From the NCBI GenBank assembly GCA_903930765.1, contig CAIYZV010000328.1, positions 1-64,000 of the forward strand: a stretch of 64,000 bases of DNA, given 5' to 3'. Shown in pieces: positions 1-9,752 of the stretch (positions within the stretch are counted from its first letter, which is position 1; every line of letters begins with the position of its first letter). The DNA is from an uncultured Pirellula sp. Lineage in GTDB: Bacteria > Planctomycetota > Planctomycetia > Pirellulales > Pirellulaceae. Position numbers and translations under genes: made by a program. The notes under the pieces are model-generated. The model saw only the letters and a list, made by a program, of their open reading frames with translations. It was not told the DNA's origin and searched no databases.

Positions 1-28
1 TCCCTCCGCTCTCACTCTTGATTTTTCC

Positions 29-71
29 ACGAAAACCCCGGGTTCTTCTAAAGGATCTGGGGTTTTTTCGT
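29..71 (+). terminator. Probable intrinsic terminator of a gene upstream of the window
   Basis: Inverted repeat acgaaaacccc ... ggggttttttcgt with a T-rich 3' arm. Confidence 0.5.
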
Positions 72-189
72 AGGCCGTGCTAGCACCCCCGCGACCTGTT
101 TCCACAGCACACTTCGGCACCTTTTTACCCCCAAAAGCACCCTGCGCGCTGTAGTTTGCGCTGTAGGCAGGTGGGGTAGAATCCCAGCC

Positions 190-1100
190 CTGTGCAGCCA
201 AAAACCAGCTATCGCAAACCCCTTCACGACAAGGGACTGTCGTGCTACTTTGGGCCCGCAATGTAGAGCAGTTGTCCTCAACTGCTCTCGCCAGGAGCCA
301 AAAACGATTATGACAATCGTCCCACCACTTGGATCCAAGGCTTTCCCTTCGCGGCTTCGCGCCTTCGCGTGAAAATGATCGGAGTACATTGTGGCACGAC
401 GCTCCGCCGTCGTTTACTCCCCAAGACTATTCGCCTAGAAATGATCCAGGGGTTTAGCCCTGAGATCGCAGAACCTTTCACGACAAGGGACTGTCGTACC
501 ACGATGGGTCCGCAATGTAGAGCCGTTGCCCCAACTGCTCATCGCCAGGAGCCGGAACGATTGAGACAATCGTTCTACAATATGTTGTTCGCTGCGCTCG
601 AGCAGGATAGCGGTCAGGATCTTTAGCAAGATCCACTACCATTCTCTTCGCGTTAGCCTTCGCGTCTTCGCGCCTTCGCGTGAGTTTGTTCGAGGGTTAC
701 GGGCCAGCTATCGCGCAGCCTTTCACGACAGAGACTGTCGTACCACAATGGGGCCGCAATGTAGAGCCGTTGTCCCCAACTGCTCTCGCCAGGAGCCGGA
801 ACGATTGAGACAATCGTTCTACAATAGGTTGTTCGCTGCGCTCGAGCAGGCTCGCGGTCGGGATCTTTAGCAAGATCCACCACATACTCTTCCCGTTACT
901 CTTCGCGTCTTCGCGCCTTCGCGTGAGTTTGTTCGAGGGTTATGGGCCAGCTATCGCGCAGCCTTTCACGACAGAGACTGTCGTACCACGATGGGGCCGC
1001 AATGTAGAGCCGTTGTCCCCAACTGCTCTCGCCAGGAGCCAAAAACGATTACGACAATCGTCCACTATCAAGTTGCTCGCTGCGCTCGAGCAACTGCTAC
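190..1100. repeat. Array of four diverged ~245-bp repeat units, each with several short hairpins
   Basis: The anchor 'ttcacgaca' recurs at 223, 477, 722 and 965 (spacing 254, 245, 243), each followed by 'cgcaatgtagagc', 'gccaggagcc' and 'acgatt...aatcgt'. 'cttcgcg' heptad runs separate the units. Confidence 0.9.
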
Positions 1101-1116
1101 ACGGGTACGAGACGAC

Positions 1117-1686
1117 CTAGTCCTTCTTCTTTCTAATCGGCCCTTTGGGTGGATCCTCAGGCGGGTCTTGCGGACGATCTTTGGAACTGTCTTTCGGAAT
1201 GTCCTTCGGCGGAGTTCTCGTAGGAGTTTTCGGCTGCTCAGGAGACAGGATCGGGGTCAATTCTTTAACAAAGTCTTGCGCGTCGCGAAAGCTACGGTAG
1301 ACGCTCGCGAACCGCACGAAGGCGACTTCGTCGAGCTTTCGAAGATACTGCATGCAAAGGTTACCGATGTCCTCGGAATGGACTTCCCGTTCGTAATTAT
1401 CGAGGATGTAGGATTCGATCTCGATCGCAAGACGCTGGATCTCTTCGGCGTTGATTTTGCGTTTCCAACATGCGAGCGCCAAACCGCGTTCAATTTTAGC
1501 GCGACTGAAATCCTGGCATGTTCCGTCCCGCTTGCGAACTTGAAGCAAGCCTTCCACCCGTTCGTAGGTGGTGAATCGGCGTTTGCAGTGATTGCAAAAG
1601 CGACGCCGACGAATTGCCCGGCCATCCTCGACCAATCGAGAATCTCTCACGCCATCGTTATCGTTGCCACAGAATGGGCATCGCAT
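1117..1686 (-). CDS. nrdR: Transcriptional repressor NrdR with an extended charged, Pro-rich C-terminal tail
   Basis: MRCPFCGNDNDGVRDSR...RRRRFCNHCKRRFTTYER: zinc ribbon plus ATP-cone. Start placed at the ATG at 1686. Confidence 0.95.
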   Translation of the reverse strand: MRCPFCGNDNDGVRDSRLVEDGRAIRRRRFCNHCKRRFTTYERVEGLLQVRKRDGTCQDFSRAKIERGLALACWKRKINAEEIQRLAIEIESYILDNYEREVHSEDIGNLCMQYLRKLDEVAFVRFASVYRSFRDAQDFVKELTPILSPEQPKTPTRTPPKDIPKDSSKDRPQDPPEDPPKGPIRKKKD

Positions 1687-1975
1687 GTAACCCGCCGCGT
1701 CCGTTAAGGAGTATCCTGAGGAATTTCGGTTCGCACACTTGGGCGAGATTGTCGCATACCTGAGGCAGGAATCAAGCCACTGCGTGCGCGGTGTTCCACC
1801 TGTGGAATCCAGCAGGTGGCAGCACCGCGATTGGTCGCAACTATCCCAAGGGGAACTGGAATGAACCACGAACTATCCGAAATGCGTACAATGGCGCGGA
1901 AATCGCTATTTTGATTCTCCCCGCAATCAATTTTCTGACAGAACTCGCTTGAATACCAACGATGGAATACCAACG

Positions 1976-2695
1976 ATGGAACCGATGAACCAATCCGAAC
2001 CAATTGCGAATCGAATGGGAGAAGTGCTGGCTACGCCTCATTCGGGTAGCCAATCAAATCTGGGTGCCGAAGGGGGAGCCGGGGTGGAAATTGCCGATGG
2101 GCGAGCGAACCCCAAACCGTCGTACCGCTATCTTATTTTCGCGGGCTTGTTCATGCTCGTCGGCCTGAGTTTTTTGATCTTCCTCGGAAGGGAGAGAACG
2201 AAAATCGCCGGGCAGCCCATCGGTGACTTGGATTTGAAGCCATTGCTCAACGTCGAGAATCGGCTCTCCAACCAAGACTTAATGGGCAAATGGGTTGTGT
2301 TGCATTTTTGGGGGCCGTGGTTCCCTCCGTGCGCCGCTGAGCTAGAGGACATCGCCAAGCTTCAGCAAAAGTATCAAGACAGCACCGAGGTCGCTGTGAT
2401 CAGCGTATCGTGCGGGAGCACGTCGCCGGAGAAACTCGATGACTTGGATTTTGATACCAAACGTGTGATGCAAACGATCGATGGCCGACTCCCTGTCTAC
2501 TGCGACCCGACCGAATACTCGCGGGTCCAAGTCGCCAACTTGCTCGGCCGAAAAGGGTTCTCCTACCCCACGACATTGTTGCTCGATCCGAAGCTTCGAG
2601 TGGTCGACTTTTGGGTTGGGGTATCCGGCGAAGGAGCCATCGATCGCGCATTAACCTCCGCGATGAACAAGCAAGGAGTGAAATCGAACCCATGA
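1976..2695 (+). CDS. Membrane-anchored TlpA/thioredoxin-like protein with a degenerate active site
   Basis: One TM segment, then GKWVVLHFWGPWFPPCAAELEDIAKL, a TlpA-like fold with FPPC in place of CPPC. Confidence 0.8.
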   Translation: MEPMNQSEPIANRMGEVLATPHSGSQSNLGAEGGAGVEIADGRANPKPSYRYLIFAGLFMLVGLSFLIFLGRERTKIAGQPIGDLDLKPLLNVENRLSNQDLMGKWVVLHFWGPWFPPCAAELEDIAKLQQKYQDSTEVAVISVSCGSTSPEKLDDLDFDTKRVMQTIDGRLPVYCDPTEYSRVQVANLLGRKGFSYPTTLLLDPKLRVVDFWVGVSGEGAIDRALTSAMNKQGVKSNP

Positions 2696-3837
2696 CCCAA
2701 GCGGGGATTAGGCCAAAGATCGGCATCACCATGGGAGATCCCACCGGGATCGGGCCGGAGATTCTCGTGGGAGCACTGGCGTCAGGCCAACTGGAACAGG
2801 AGTGCCACCCGATTGCAATCGGTCGCTCGAAGGTTCTTCGAGCAGCCGCCTCAACGATGCGAGCTGAGATCGAGATCCGGTCGTTTGATACATGCCAACA
2901 AGCGATCGATGCTTCGCTGCAGCGAAACGGGAAAAGGGACCGCACTGTTTTTTGTGTTGAGACAGGGCTAGCGGAAGCGGACCGTGCTACGGAGCCAAGA
3001 ATCGACGCACGTGGTGGCCAAGCCGCCTATGATTGCTTGATCGCCGGAACTCAATTGTGTTTGGATGGAACGCTTGATGCCGTAGTAACTGCACCACTCC
3101 ATAAAAAAGCATTGCAGTTGGCGGGTCATGACTGGCCGGGTCACACGGAACTGCTCGCGCATCTTTGTGGTACGCATGAATCGGCGATGATGCTGTACCT
3201 GCCACCGAGCAACCTCAAACCTACAAATACCGAGGAGACAACAAACCAAGCGGAGCCTTCAATGAAGCCACACCGCGGAGGCCCTGCGGGGCTTGGCGTC
3301 GTTCACGTCACTTTGCACATGGCCCTTCGAGACGTATTCGCCAATCTGACGATCCCAGCCATCTCGGAGAAAATCGACTTGGCTCACGCTTACTTTTCGC
3401 GTTTGCGCAAGTCGATGCAGTTGGTCGATGAACATGGCAGCACCAGCCCTCGCATCGCGGTCGCCGCTCTGAATCCGCACGGGGGGGAGCATGGACGATT
3501 CGGAGACGAAGAAATCCGAATCATCGAGCCCGCGGTGCGACTGGCTCAGCAGCGCGGCATCCGGGTCGAAGGTCCATTGCCGGTAGACACGTTGATGCCA
3601 AAAGCGGTACGCGGTGAGTACGATGCCGTGGTGGCGATGTATCACGACCAAGGTCACATTGCGTTGAAGTTGCTCGACATGTTCGAAGCGGTGAATATCA
3701 CCTTGGGATTGCCCATCATCCGTACCAGCGTCGCGCATGGAACCGCCCACGATATCGCGTGGCAGGGTATCGCAAAGCCGGGTGGGATGACTCAAGCCGT
3801 CTTGGCTGCGGCGAGGCTCGCCCGAAGCCGCGAATAG
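2692..3837 (+). CDS. pdxA: 4-hydroxythreonine-4-phosphate dehydrogenase PdxA
   Basis: IGITMGDPTGIGPEI, VTAPLHKKAL, ALNPHGGEHGRFGDEE, AMYHDQGHIALK. ATGA overlap with the upstream CDS. Confidence 0.95.
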   Translation: MTQAGIRPKIGITMGDPTGIGPEILVGALASGQLEQECHPIAIGRSKVLRAAASTMRAEIEIRSFDTCQQAIDASLQRNGKRDRTVFCVETGLAEADRATEPRIDARGGQAAYDCLIAGTQLCLDGTLDAVVTAPLHKKALQLAGHDWPGHTELLAHLCGTHESAMMLYLPPSNLKPTNTEETTNQAEPSMKPHRGGPAGLGVVHVTLHMALRDVFANLTIPAISEKIDLAHAYFSRLRKSMQLVDEHGSTSPRIAVAALNPHGGEHGRFGDEEIRIIEPAVRLAQQRGIRVEGPLPVDTLMPKAVRGEYDAVVAMYHDQGHIALKLLDMFEAVNITLGLPIIRTSVAHGTAHDIAWQGIAKPGGMTQAVLAAARLARSRE

Positions 3838-3902
3838 CAATCCAGCGCTGCATGCCTAGTGATTGCTGTTTAATTATTACTATTTAGTTTTTGCTGGCCC
3901 GT

Positions 3903-4889
3903 CTAGTTTTTGCTGGCCATACGGGTGTTCTGGATCACATAGAGCTTGGGGTCATCCACGATCCAATCGGTGCTCCAGTCCCGTCCGTTGTCTCCATTGA
4001 CCACGTTGTAGAAGAACGATCGCAGTTCTTCGCAGCGGTATCCATAAGGCATCGCGGTCGCGATGTAGTCTTCGCGAGAAAGCTCTTCGATGCCTTGGCG
4101 AGCGAAGTAATGCACCAATCCATCTGGCGTGAAGGACAATCCGAGCGTCCACCATCCCGTTTCAGTAATCTCGGGGCCCATGAAGTCACCGCCGCTCCGA
4201 TCGGCACGGACGCGGAAGTATGCGTAAGGCACAACTTTACCCTCGACTTGCTTGGTCCCGCGTAGGATGAATAGGCCAGGCCAATAGACCTCGTCCTTCT
4301 CGGCTTTGCTAGAAAACAAGAACTTGGTCTTGTTCTCCATAATGGTCGTCTCGACGGCCGCGCGGAATGCAAAGTGAGGACCGTTGCGGCGCTCCCATTG
4401 ATCCAAGGGTGGGATGAAGACGCGGGTCGTGATGTTTGGGGACTGAGAAACTTTCAAGGTTCCTCCGGTGCGGTACTGGACGTTGCAGATAAAGTCGTCC
4501 TGGTGCATCTTGTGGCTGGGGCGATTCGGGATCCCTGTAAACAGAGACCGCATCAGCATGGAGCCCTCGCTCCCGGCAAGCCCACCCGGCGGGGTCGGCA
4601 CGCGCTTCACAATATCGGGATGCCCTCGTTTCGCCCCTTCGTACCAGCGGCCATTGTGCGTCTTGCCCATCGGCATCCGCTGGTTCTCGTCGATATCCTC
4701 GGTGCTCTTGGGATTGTTGGGGACATACCCCCAGTCTTCATCCTCAAAATCGTCACCGACTTGCTTGAGCTGGACCCCAGTTCCAGGAACCACGATTTCG
4801 CTCCTAGATTGAGCAAATGCATTCAATGCGAATGCCGAGGAGAAAAAAACCGCGGCGGCGGCGAGGACAAGCCGGTAAGACGATCTCAT
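3903..4889 (-). CDS. Secreted hypothetical protein
   Basis: Signal peptide MRSSYRLVLAAAAVFFSSAFALNAFAQ; intact 328-aa ORF, no family recognised. Confidence 0.75.
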   Translation of the reverse strand: MRSSYRLVLAAAAVFFSSAFALNAFAQSRSEIVVPGTGVQLKQVGDDFEDEDWGYVPNNPKSTEDIDENQRMPMGKTHNGRWYEGAKRGHPDIVKRVPTPPGGLAGSEGSMLMRSLFTGIPNRPSHKMHQDDFICNVQYRTGGTLKVSQSPNITTRVFIPPLDQWERRNGPHFAFRAAVETTIMENKTKFLFSSKAEKDEVYWPGLFILRGTKQVEGKVVPYAYFRVRADRSGGDFMGPEITETGWWTLGLSFTPDGLVHYFARQGIEELSREDYIATAMPYGYRCEELRSFFYNVVNGDNGRDWSTDWIVDDPKLYVIQNTRMASKN

Positions 4890-5125
4890 AATATCTACAC
4901 CAATAAACCAATGAAAAGAGGTTCATTGGACGTATCGGCAGTCGTCGCCGGAAAAACCGTCATTTCCGTTTGAGCTACCAAAGTGGACGCAAATTGCGTA
5001 AGTTAACGGATTGCGGCACGTCGATTTTCGTTTGGCCAAAGATGGACCGGCCAAAAATTACCGATTGTCGGCGGGCAACGCTCCGGAGCCATTTCTCCGC
5101 GGAACTCACCTATAAAGTAGATTCT

Positions 5126-6238
5126 ATGACCAAGAGCGAATCGGACTCCAAAGAATCAGACTCCATCAAACCGAACGACTCGAACCCGTACCAACCGATC
5201 ACACCGGATGTTACCAGTGGTAGTTACGGACGCACGATCGTCGGGAGGTTAGGAGAATCGGGCAAGATCACCGCTGTGTTCGTGATCATGGCGATCGCCT
5301 TCTGGTTCGTCTCGAAGAAACTCAAAGGGGTAACCTGGGCACAGGTACAGCAAGGCTTCGAGATTTTGCCCACCAGCCACATCATTGTGGCGATCCTACT
5401 CACGGCCGTAAATTACTTGATCTTGACCGGGTACGATTGGATCGCCATTCGATACCTGAAGAAAGACTTGCCATTGAGAAAGATCATGGCGGGAGCGATC
5501 GTCGGATACGCATGCGGGAATGTCTTGGGTTGGCTCTTCGGGGGAAACATTGTTCGCTACCGGATGTATTCCAAGTGGGGCTTCTCCACGTTTGAGATCA
5601 TTGCACTGGTCAGCATTCTCTCGATCACGTTTTGGCTGGGCCTGTTCTTGCTCGCAGGTGTCTCGTTCTTGGCCCTTCCCATCCATTTGCCACCTGATGT
5701 TGTGGAAATGCTCAAGTTCGAATCGAAGCTTTGGGGCGAGATCTCGTTATCGCAGCATTTGCTCGGCGTTATTTTTCTGTCCTGCGTTTTCGCCTACCTC
5801 ATCTCATGCGCTTTCATACGTCGTCCGATCCGCTTCAAAGAATACACCTTGTCCCTACCTCCAGTTCGACTGTCAGCGATGCAGCTGTTGGTATCGGCCG
5901 GAGACTTTCTCCTAGCGACAGCAACCCTGTACGCATTGCTACCACCCGATGTCGTCGGCCCGGACAAAATCAACTTCTCCACGGTCCTAATCGCGTATTT
6001 GACCGCACAGATTTGCGCTGTGCTCACCCACGTTCCTGGCGGATACGGTCTGCTCGAAGCGATCTTACTGACCTTCTTAGAAGGTCCGGAGGCTGACAAC
6101 AAAGGCCCCATTGTTTGCGCGGTGATCTTGTTCCGGATCATCTACTACTTGATTCCATTTGCAATCGCGGCCGTGATCTTCCTCGTCAACGAGGCTCGAT
6201 CCGAAAAGCCAGCGTCGGATGTGGCGGATGGCATCTAG
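5126..6238 (+). CDS. YbhN/UPF0104 (lysylphosphatidylglycerol synthase TM region-like) integral membrane protein
   Basis: Multiple TM helices; GNVLGWLFGGNIVRYRMYSKWGFS and THVPGGYGLLEAILL motifs. Confidence 0.8.
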   Translation: MTKSESDSKESDSIKPNDSNPYQPITPDVTSGSYGRTIVGRLGESGKITAVFVIMAIAFWFVSKKLKGVTWAQVQQGFEILPTSHIIVAILLTAVNYLILTGYDWIAIRYLKKDLPLRKIMAGAIVGYACGNVLGWLFGGNIVRYRMYSKWGFSTFEIIALVSILSITFWLGLFLLAGVSFLALPIHLPPDVVEMLKFESKLWGEISLSQHLLGVIFLSCVFAYLISCAFIRRPIRFKEYTLSLPPVRLSAMQLLVSAGDFLLATATLYALLPPDVVGPDKINFSTVLIAYLTAQICAVLTHVPGGYGLLEAILLTFLEGPEADNKGPIVCAVILFRIIYYLIPFAIAAVIFLVNEARSEKPASDVADGI

Positions 6239-7250
6239 CGGAATCGGTCTACACCTCATGCGGGACGTAGAAAACTCCGCATGGCAACATTCGATGCAAA
6301 ACGCAGTCCGATCCGTATCGGAATTGCTGGACTGCCTGGGACTTCGCCCTGAAGACTTCCCCAGTCCAATCGATCTTGAGAACCCATTCCCACTATTCGT
6401 CCCTCGCGAGTTCATCGCGAGGATGCAACCCGGGGATCCCACAGATCCCTTGCTGCTGCAAATCCTCCCGACCAGTGATGAGCGTGTTCAAACGCCGGGT
6501 TACGGGCAAGATCCTGTGGGCGATCAACACGTCGAACGCGCTCCCGGATTGCTGCACAAATACACCTCGCGTGTCTTGATGATCGCCTCCGGAGTGTGCG
6601 CCGTTCATTGCCGATACTGCTTTCGCCGTCACTTCCCCTACGAGGAATCCCCGAGAAGCAACGATCAATGGCAACCAGCACTTGATCTCATCGCCAACGA
6701 TCCATCGATCCATGAAGTCATCCTCTCGGGAGGGGACCCTCTTTCGCTCGGCAACCAGCGTCTAAGGGCACTGGGAAACGCTCTCGAAGCGATCGGCCAT
6801 GTGCAGCGGCTACGAATCCACACGCGTTTCCCGGTGATGATCCCAAACCGAATCGATGCCGCGTTCTGCGATTGGATTGCCTCGAGCCGCTTGACCAGTT
6901 GGATCGTGCTCCACATCAACCATGCCAACGAAATCGACCAGGCCTTGATTCAAGCGATTCGAGCAATGAAGAGGACAGGGGCATCAGTGCTGAACCAAGC
7001 GGTCCTGCTGCGCGGTATCAATGACTCGGTTGCCTTGCAGCGAGACCTCTGCGAAAGGCTAGTTGATGTGGGGGTACAACCCTATTACTTGCATCAATTG
7101 GATCGAGTCGATGGTGCGGCGCATTTCGAAACGAACACCCCTGTCGGCGAACAAATCATCGACGAACTCAGGAAACTGCTTCCAGGATACGCTGTTCCTC
7201 GACTGGTTCGAGAGGTTTCAGGGGAACCGCACAAAACCGTGCTTCGTTAG
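6219..7250 (+). CDS. epmB: Radical SAM EF-P (R)-beta-lysylation protein EpmB / lysine 2,3-aminomutase family
   Basis: ASGVCAVHCRYCFRRHFPYEE (CxxxCxxC), EVILSGGDPLSL, LRIHTRFPVMIP. Start could be 6219, 6228 or 6258. Confidence 0.88.
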   Translation: MWRMASSGIGLHLMRDVENSAWQHSMQNAVRSVSELLDCLGLRPEDFPSPIDLENPFPLFVPREFIARMQPGDPTDPLLLQILPTSDERVQTPGYGQDPVGDQHVERAPGLLHKYTSRVLMIASGVCAVHCRYCFRRHFPYEESPRSNDQWQPALDLIANDPSIHEVILSGGDPLSLGNQRLRALGNALEAIGHVQRLRIHTRFPVMIPNRIDAAFCDWIASSRLTSWIVLHINHANEIDQALIQAIRAMKRTGASVLNQAVLLRGINDSVALQRDLCERLVDVGVQPYYLHQLDRVDGAAHFETNTPVGEQIIDELRKLLPGYAVPRLVREVSGEPHKTVLR

Positions 7251-7504
7251 CGTTAGCAATTGGTTGTAACCGCGTTTACCGAGCCGGCTTAGAATGCCCA
7301 TTGTCTTGGCTCGTATAGCCGGGAGGGGTCCATGCCCCAAAACATCAGGGCTTTGCTATGATAAAGCGGATGATGACCGGACTGTCTCTTTGCTTTTTGT
7401 GGACCCCATGGTTTCTTCGTTCGAGGAATTAATAGAGTCCCCTATGCATTGCATTCGTGTTGAGCCATCCCTTTACGCAACACCATCGATAAGGAAATAA
7501 ATCC

Positions 7505-8500
7505 ATGAAGGCCGCCTACTTCACACAAACTGGTGGTCCAGAGGTAATCCAGGTTGGTGACATTCCTCCTCCGGTGCTTGATAACAATGGTGTATTGGTC
7601 AAAGTGCGGGCGGCATCGGTCAATCCGATCGACACCTACATCCGCGGGGGCGCGAACTACTGGCCGCTTCCGAACCCGTATGTCATCGGATGCGATTTTG
7701 CCGGTGAGGTCGTCGCGACCGGCTCCCATGTGAAGCAATTCCCGATAGGCCAACGCGTGTGGGGTTCGAATCAAGGCTTGCTGGGCCGACAAGGAACCTT
7801 TGCTGAGTTCGCGGTGATTGACCACGAATGGCTCTATCCCTCTCCGGATGCTGTGAGCGACCAACAGTTGGCCGCGGTCGCCTTGGTCGGCATCACCGCG
7901 CATCTCGGCTTGTTCTCGAGAGCGAACCTGCAACCAGGCGAAACCATTTTTGTGCGAGGTGGTACCGGTGGCGTTGGATCAATGGTGGTCCAGATGGCCA
8001 AGATCATCGGTGCGCGGGTTATCACCACCGCCGGAAGCGGAGAGAAAGCGGCCCGATGCCGTGAATTAGGGGCGGACTTGGTCATCGAATACCAGCGGGA
8101 GGATATTGGCGAATCGCTCCGTCGCGCAGCCCCCGATGGCGTCGATGTTTTTTGGGAGACTCTTCGCGAACCAGATTTCGATTTCGCGGTCGGCGCATTG
8201 GCTCCCAATGGACGGATGGTCGTGATGGCAGGTCGCGATGCGAGACCCGCGTTTCCAGTAGGGCCATTCTACGTCAAGGGCTGCTCGCTCCTCGGGTTCG
8301 CAATGTTCAAGGCAACACCGGAGCAGCAAAAACTGGCCGCGGTTGATATCAATCATTGGATGGGTGCTGGAAAATTGCATGCGCAAATCGACCGTGTCAT
8401 GCCTCTTGAGGACGCATCCGAAGCGCATCGATTGCAGGAGTCGAACACGCTTGCGAAAAGCGGTGTGCTCCAGGGCAAAATCGTACTTCAGATCGATTGA
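7505..8500 (+). CDS. NADPH:quinone reductase-like zinc-independent MDR oxidoreductase
   Basis: MKAAYFTQTGGPEVIQVGDIPPP, VRGGTGGVGSMVVQMAKIIGARVI. Confidence 0.88.
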   Translation: MKAAYFTQTGGPEVIQVGDIPPPVLDNNGVLVKVRAASVNPIDTYIRGGANYWPLPNPYVIGCDFAGEVVATGSHVKQFPIGQRVWGSNQGLLGRQGTFAEFAVIDHEWLYPSPDAVSDQQLAAVALVGITAHLGLFSRANLQPGETIFVRGGTGGVGSMVVQMAKIIGARVITTAGSGEKAARCRELGADLVIEYQREDIGESLRRAAPDGVDVFWETLREPDFDFAVGALAPNGRMVVMAGRDARPAFPVGPFYVKGCSLLGFAMFKATPEQQKLAAVDINHWMGAGKLHAQIDRVMPLEDASEAHRLQESNTLAKSGVLQGKIVLQID

Positions 8501-8560
8501 TACAGCGACAGCAACTGAAAGACTACAAGAGAATAGGCTAACCCAACACCCAATTCAACG

Positions 8561-9427
8561 ATGGCGATCGCACACCTCTCGAGCATGGTGGACCTCTTTT
8601 TCCCAAGGGCCTGCGCTTTGTGCGTGGAACTTTTGGACGAACACAATCGGGGGTGCTTGTGCTCGCACTGCTTGGATCTCCTCGTTCCACTCGACGACCC
8701 GTGCTGGAAATGCGGTGCACCGCGCAGTGAAGGGCTGAAACTTGGTAACGAGGAAAAGCGCAAGAAGCCCGCGAGATCGTGCCGTTGGTGCAAAAATCGA
8801 CGCTGGCAATTCCAACGCGTTTTCAGTTTCGCGATCTACTCCGGATCGGTAATTCCTGCAGTGCGCAAAATGAAAGAGCCCGCCTATGAAGGCTTGACGC
8901 GCCAACTGGGGGATCGCATCGGCGATTGGCTGACCGGCCAGTTGCTACCCCCTTCGGAGCAACCGATCCTTTTCGCACCCGAGCATTACGATGCCGTGAT
9001 TCCAATCCCGCAGCACTGGTTTCGCAAATTGACGCATCGGTACAACCAAGCGGACGTACTGGCGAGCCGCGTAGGCGCCGCCATCGACCAGCCCGTCCGG
9101 AGCAAGTGGCTGCATCGGAGTCGCTGGACGCAAAAGCAGGGGATGAAAACGGTGGTGGAGCGGGAGTTCAATATGCTTGGGGCGTTCCGAGCCGGCCCCG
9201 CCAAGGCAATTCAGGGAAAGAGACTACTGCTGGTCGATGACGTGATGACCTCGGGGGCGACGCTCCATCAAGCCGCGAGCTCGCTTCGGAGCGCAGGGGC
9301 GATACATGTCGATGCGGTCGTTTTCGCTCGGGGAATCAACGCGTCTCGAGTCACGCCCCGCACCCCTCCGGAAAATAGGCATGGGCCCTCCGGATCCAGC
9401 CCTGATTTCGGTCGAAAAATCCACTGA
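8561..9427 (+). CDS. ComF family protein (phosphoribosyltransferase-like)
   Basis: N-terminal Cys pairs CALC...CLCSHC...CWKCG...CRWCK, and LLLVDDVMTSGATLHQAA PRPP loop. Confidence 0.88.
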   Translation: MAIAHLSSMVDLFFPRACALCVELLDEHNRGCLCSHCLDLLVPLDDPCWKCGAPRSEGLKLGNEEKRKKPARSCRWCKNRRWQFQRVFSFAIYSGSVIPAVRKMKEPAYEGLTRQLGDRIGDWLTGQLLPPSEQPILFAPEHYDAVIPIPQHWFRKLTHRYNQADVLASRVGAAIDQPVRSKWLHRSRWTQKQGMKTVVEREFNMLGAFRAGPAKAIQGKRLLLVDDVMTSGATLHQAASSLRSAGAIHVDAVVFARGINASRVTPRTPPENRHGPSGSSPDFGRKIH

Positions 9428-9752
9428 ATTGATGCCATGGCTGGCGAACTTTGAGCGGATTGCGTGCGTACAGCGCTGGCAGCGGGCTCTCCCGGCTGAA
9501 CCAAACGGCAACGTGGTCAGCGGGACCGCAGCAGTGGGCGAGGCGATCAGCCTCGGGTCGGGGTACGTTGTTGAAGTAACCATTCTCGCTATACTGACCC
9601 CGCTCAGGTTGAGAGCGACGGACTGTTCTGGCTGCGGACGCCAGAGACTCCCGCACGAGGCGAGGCTCTTTGGAATCCTCTTCCTGCTCAAACCCACCGT
9701 CCAAACTCGGATTTACGTTTTAGCTCCTTTTTCATTGGAAATACCGAACAAA

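Noticed and set aside
48-1707. Small ORFs on both strands over the 5' repeat array (e.g. 48..389, 653..883, 991..1707)
   Set aside because: They follow the repeat units and hairpins, share the same repeat-derived peptides in several frames, and overlap nrdR on the opposite strand; no family motifs.
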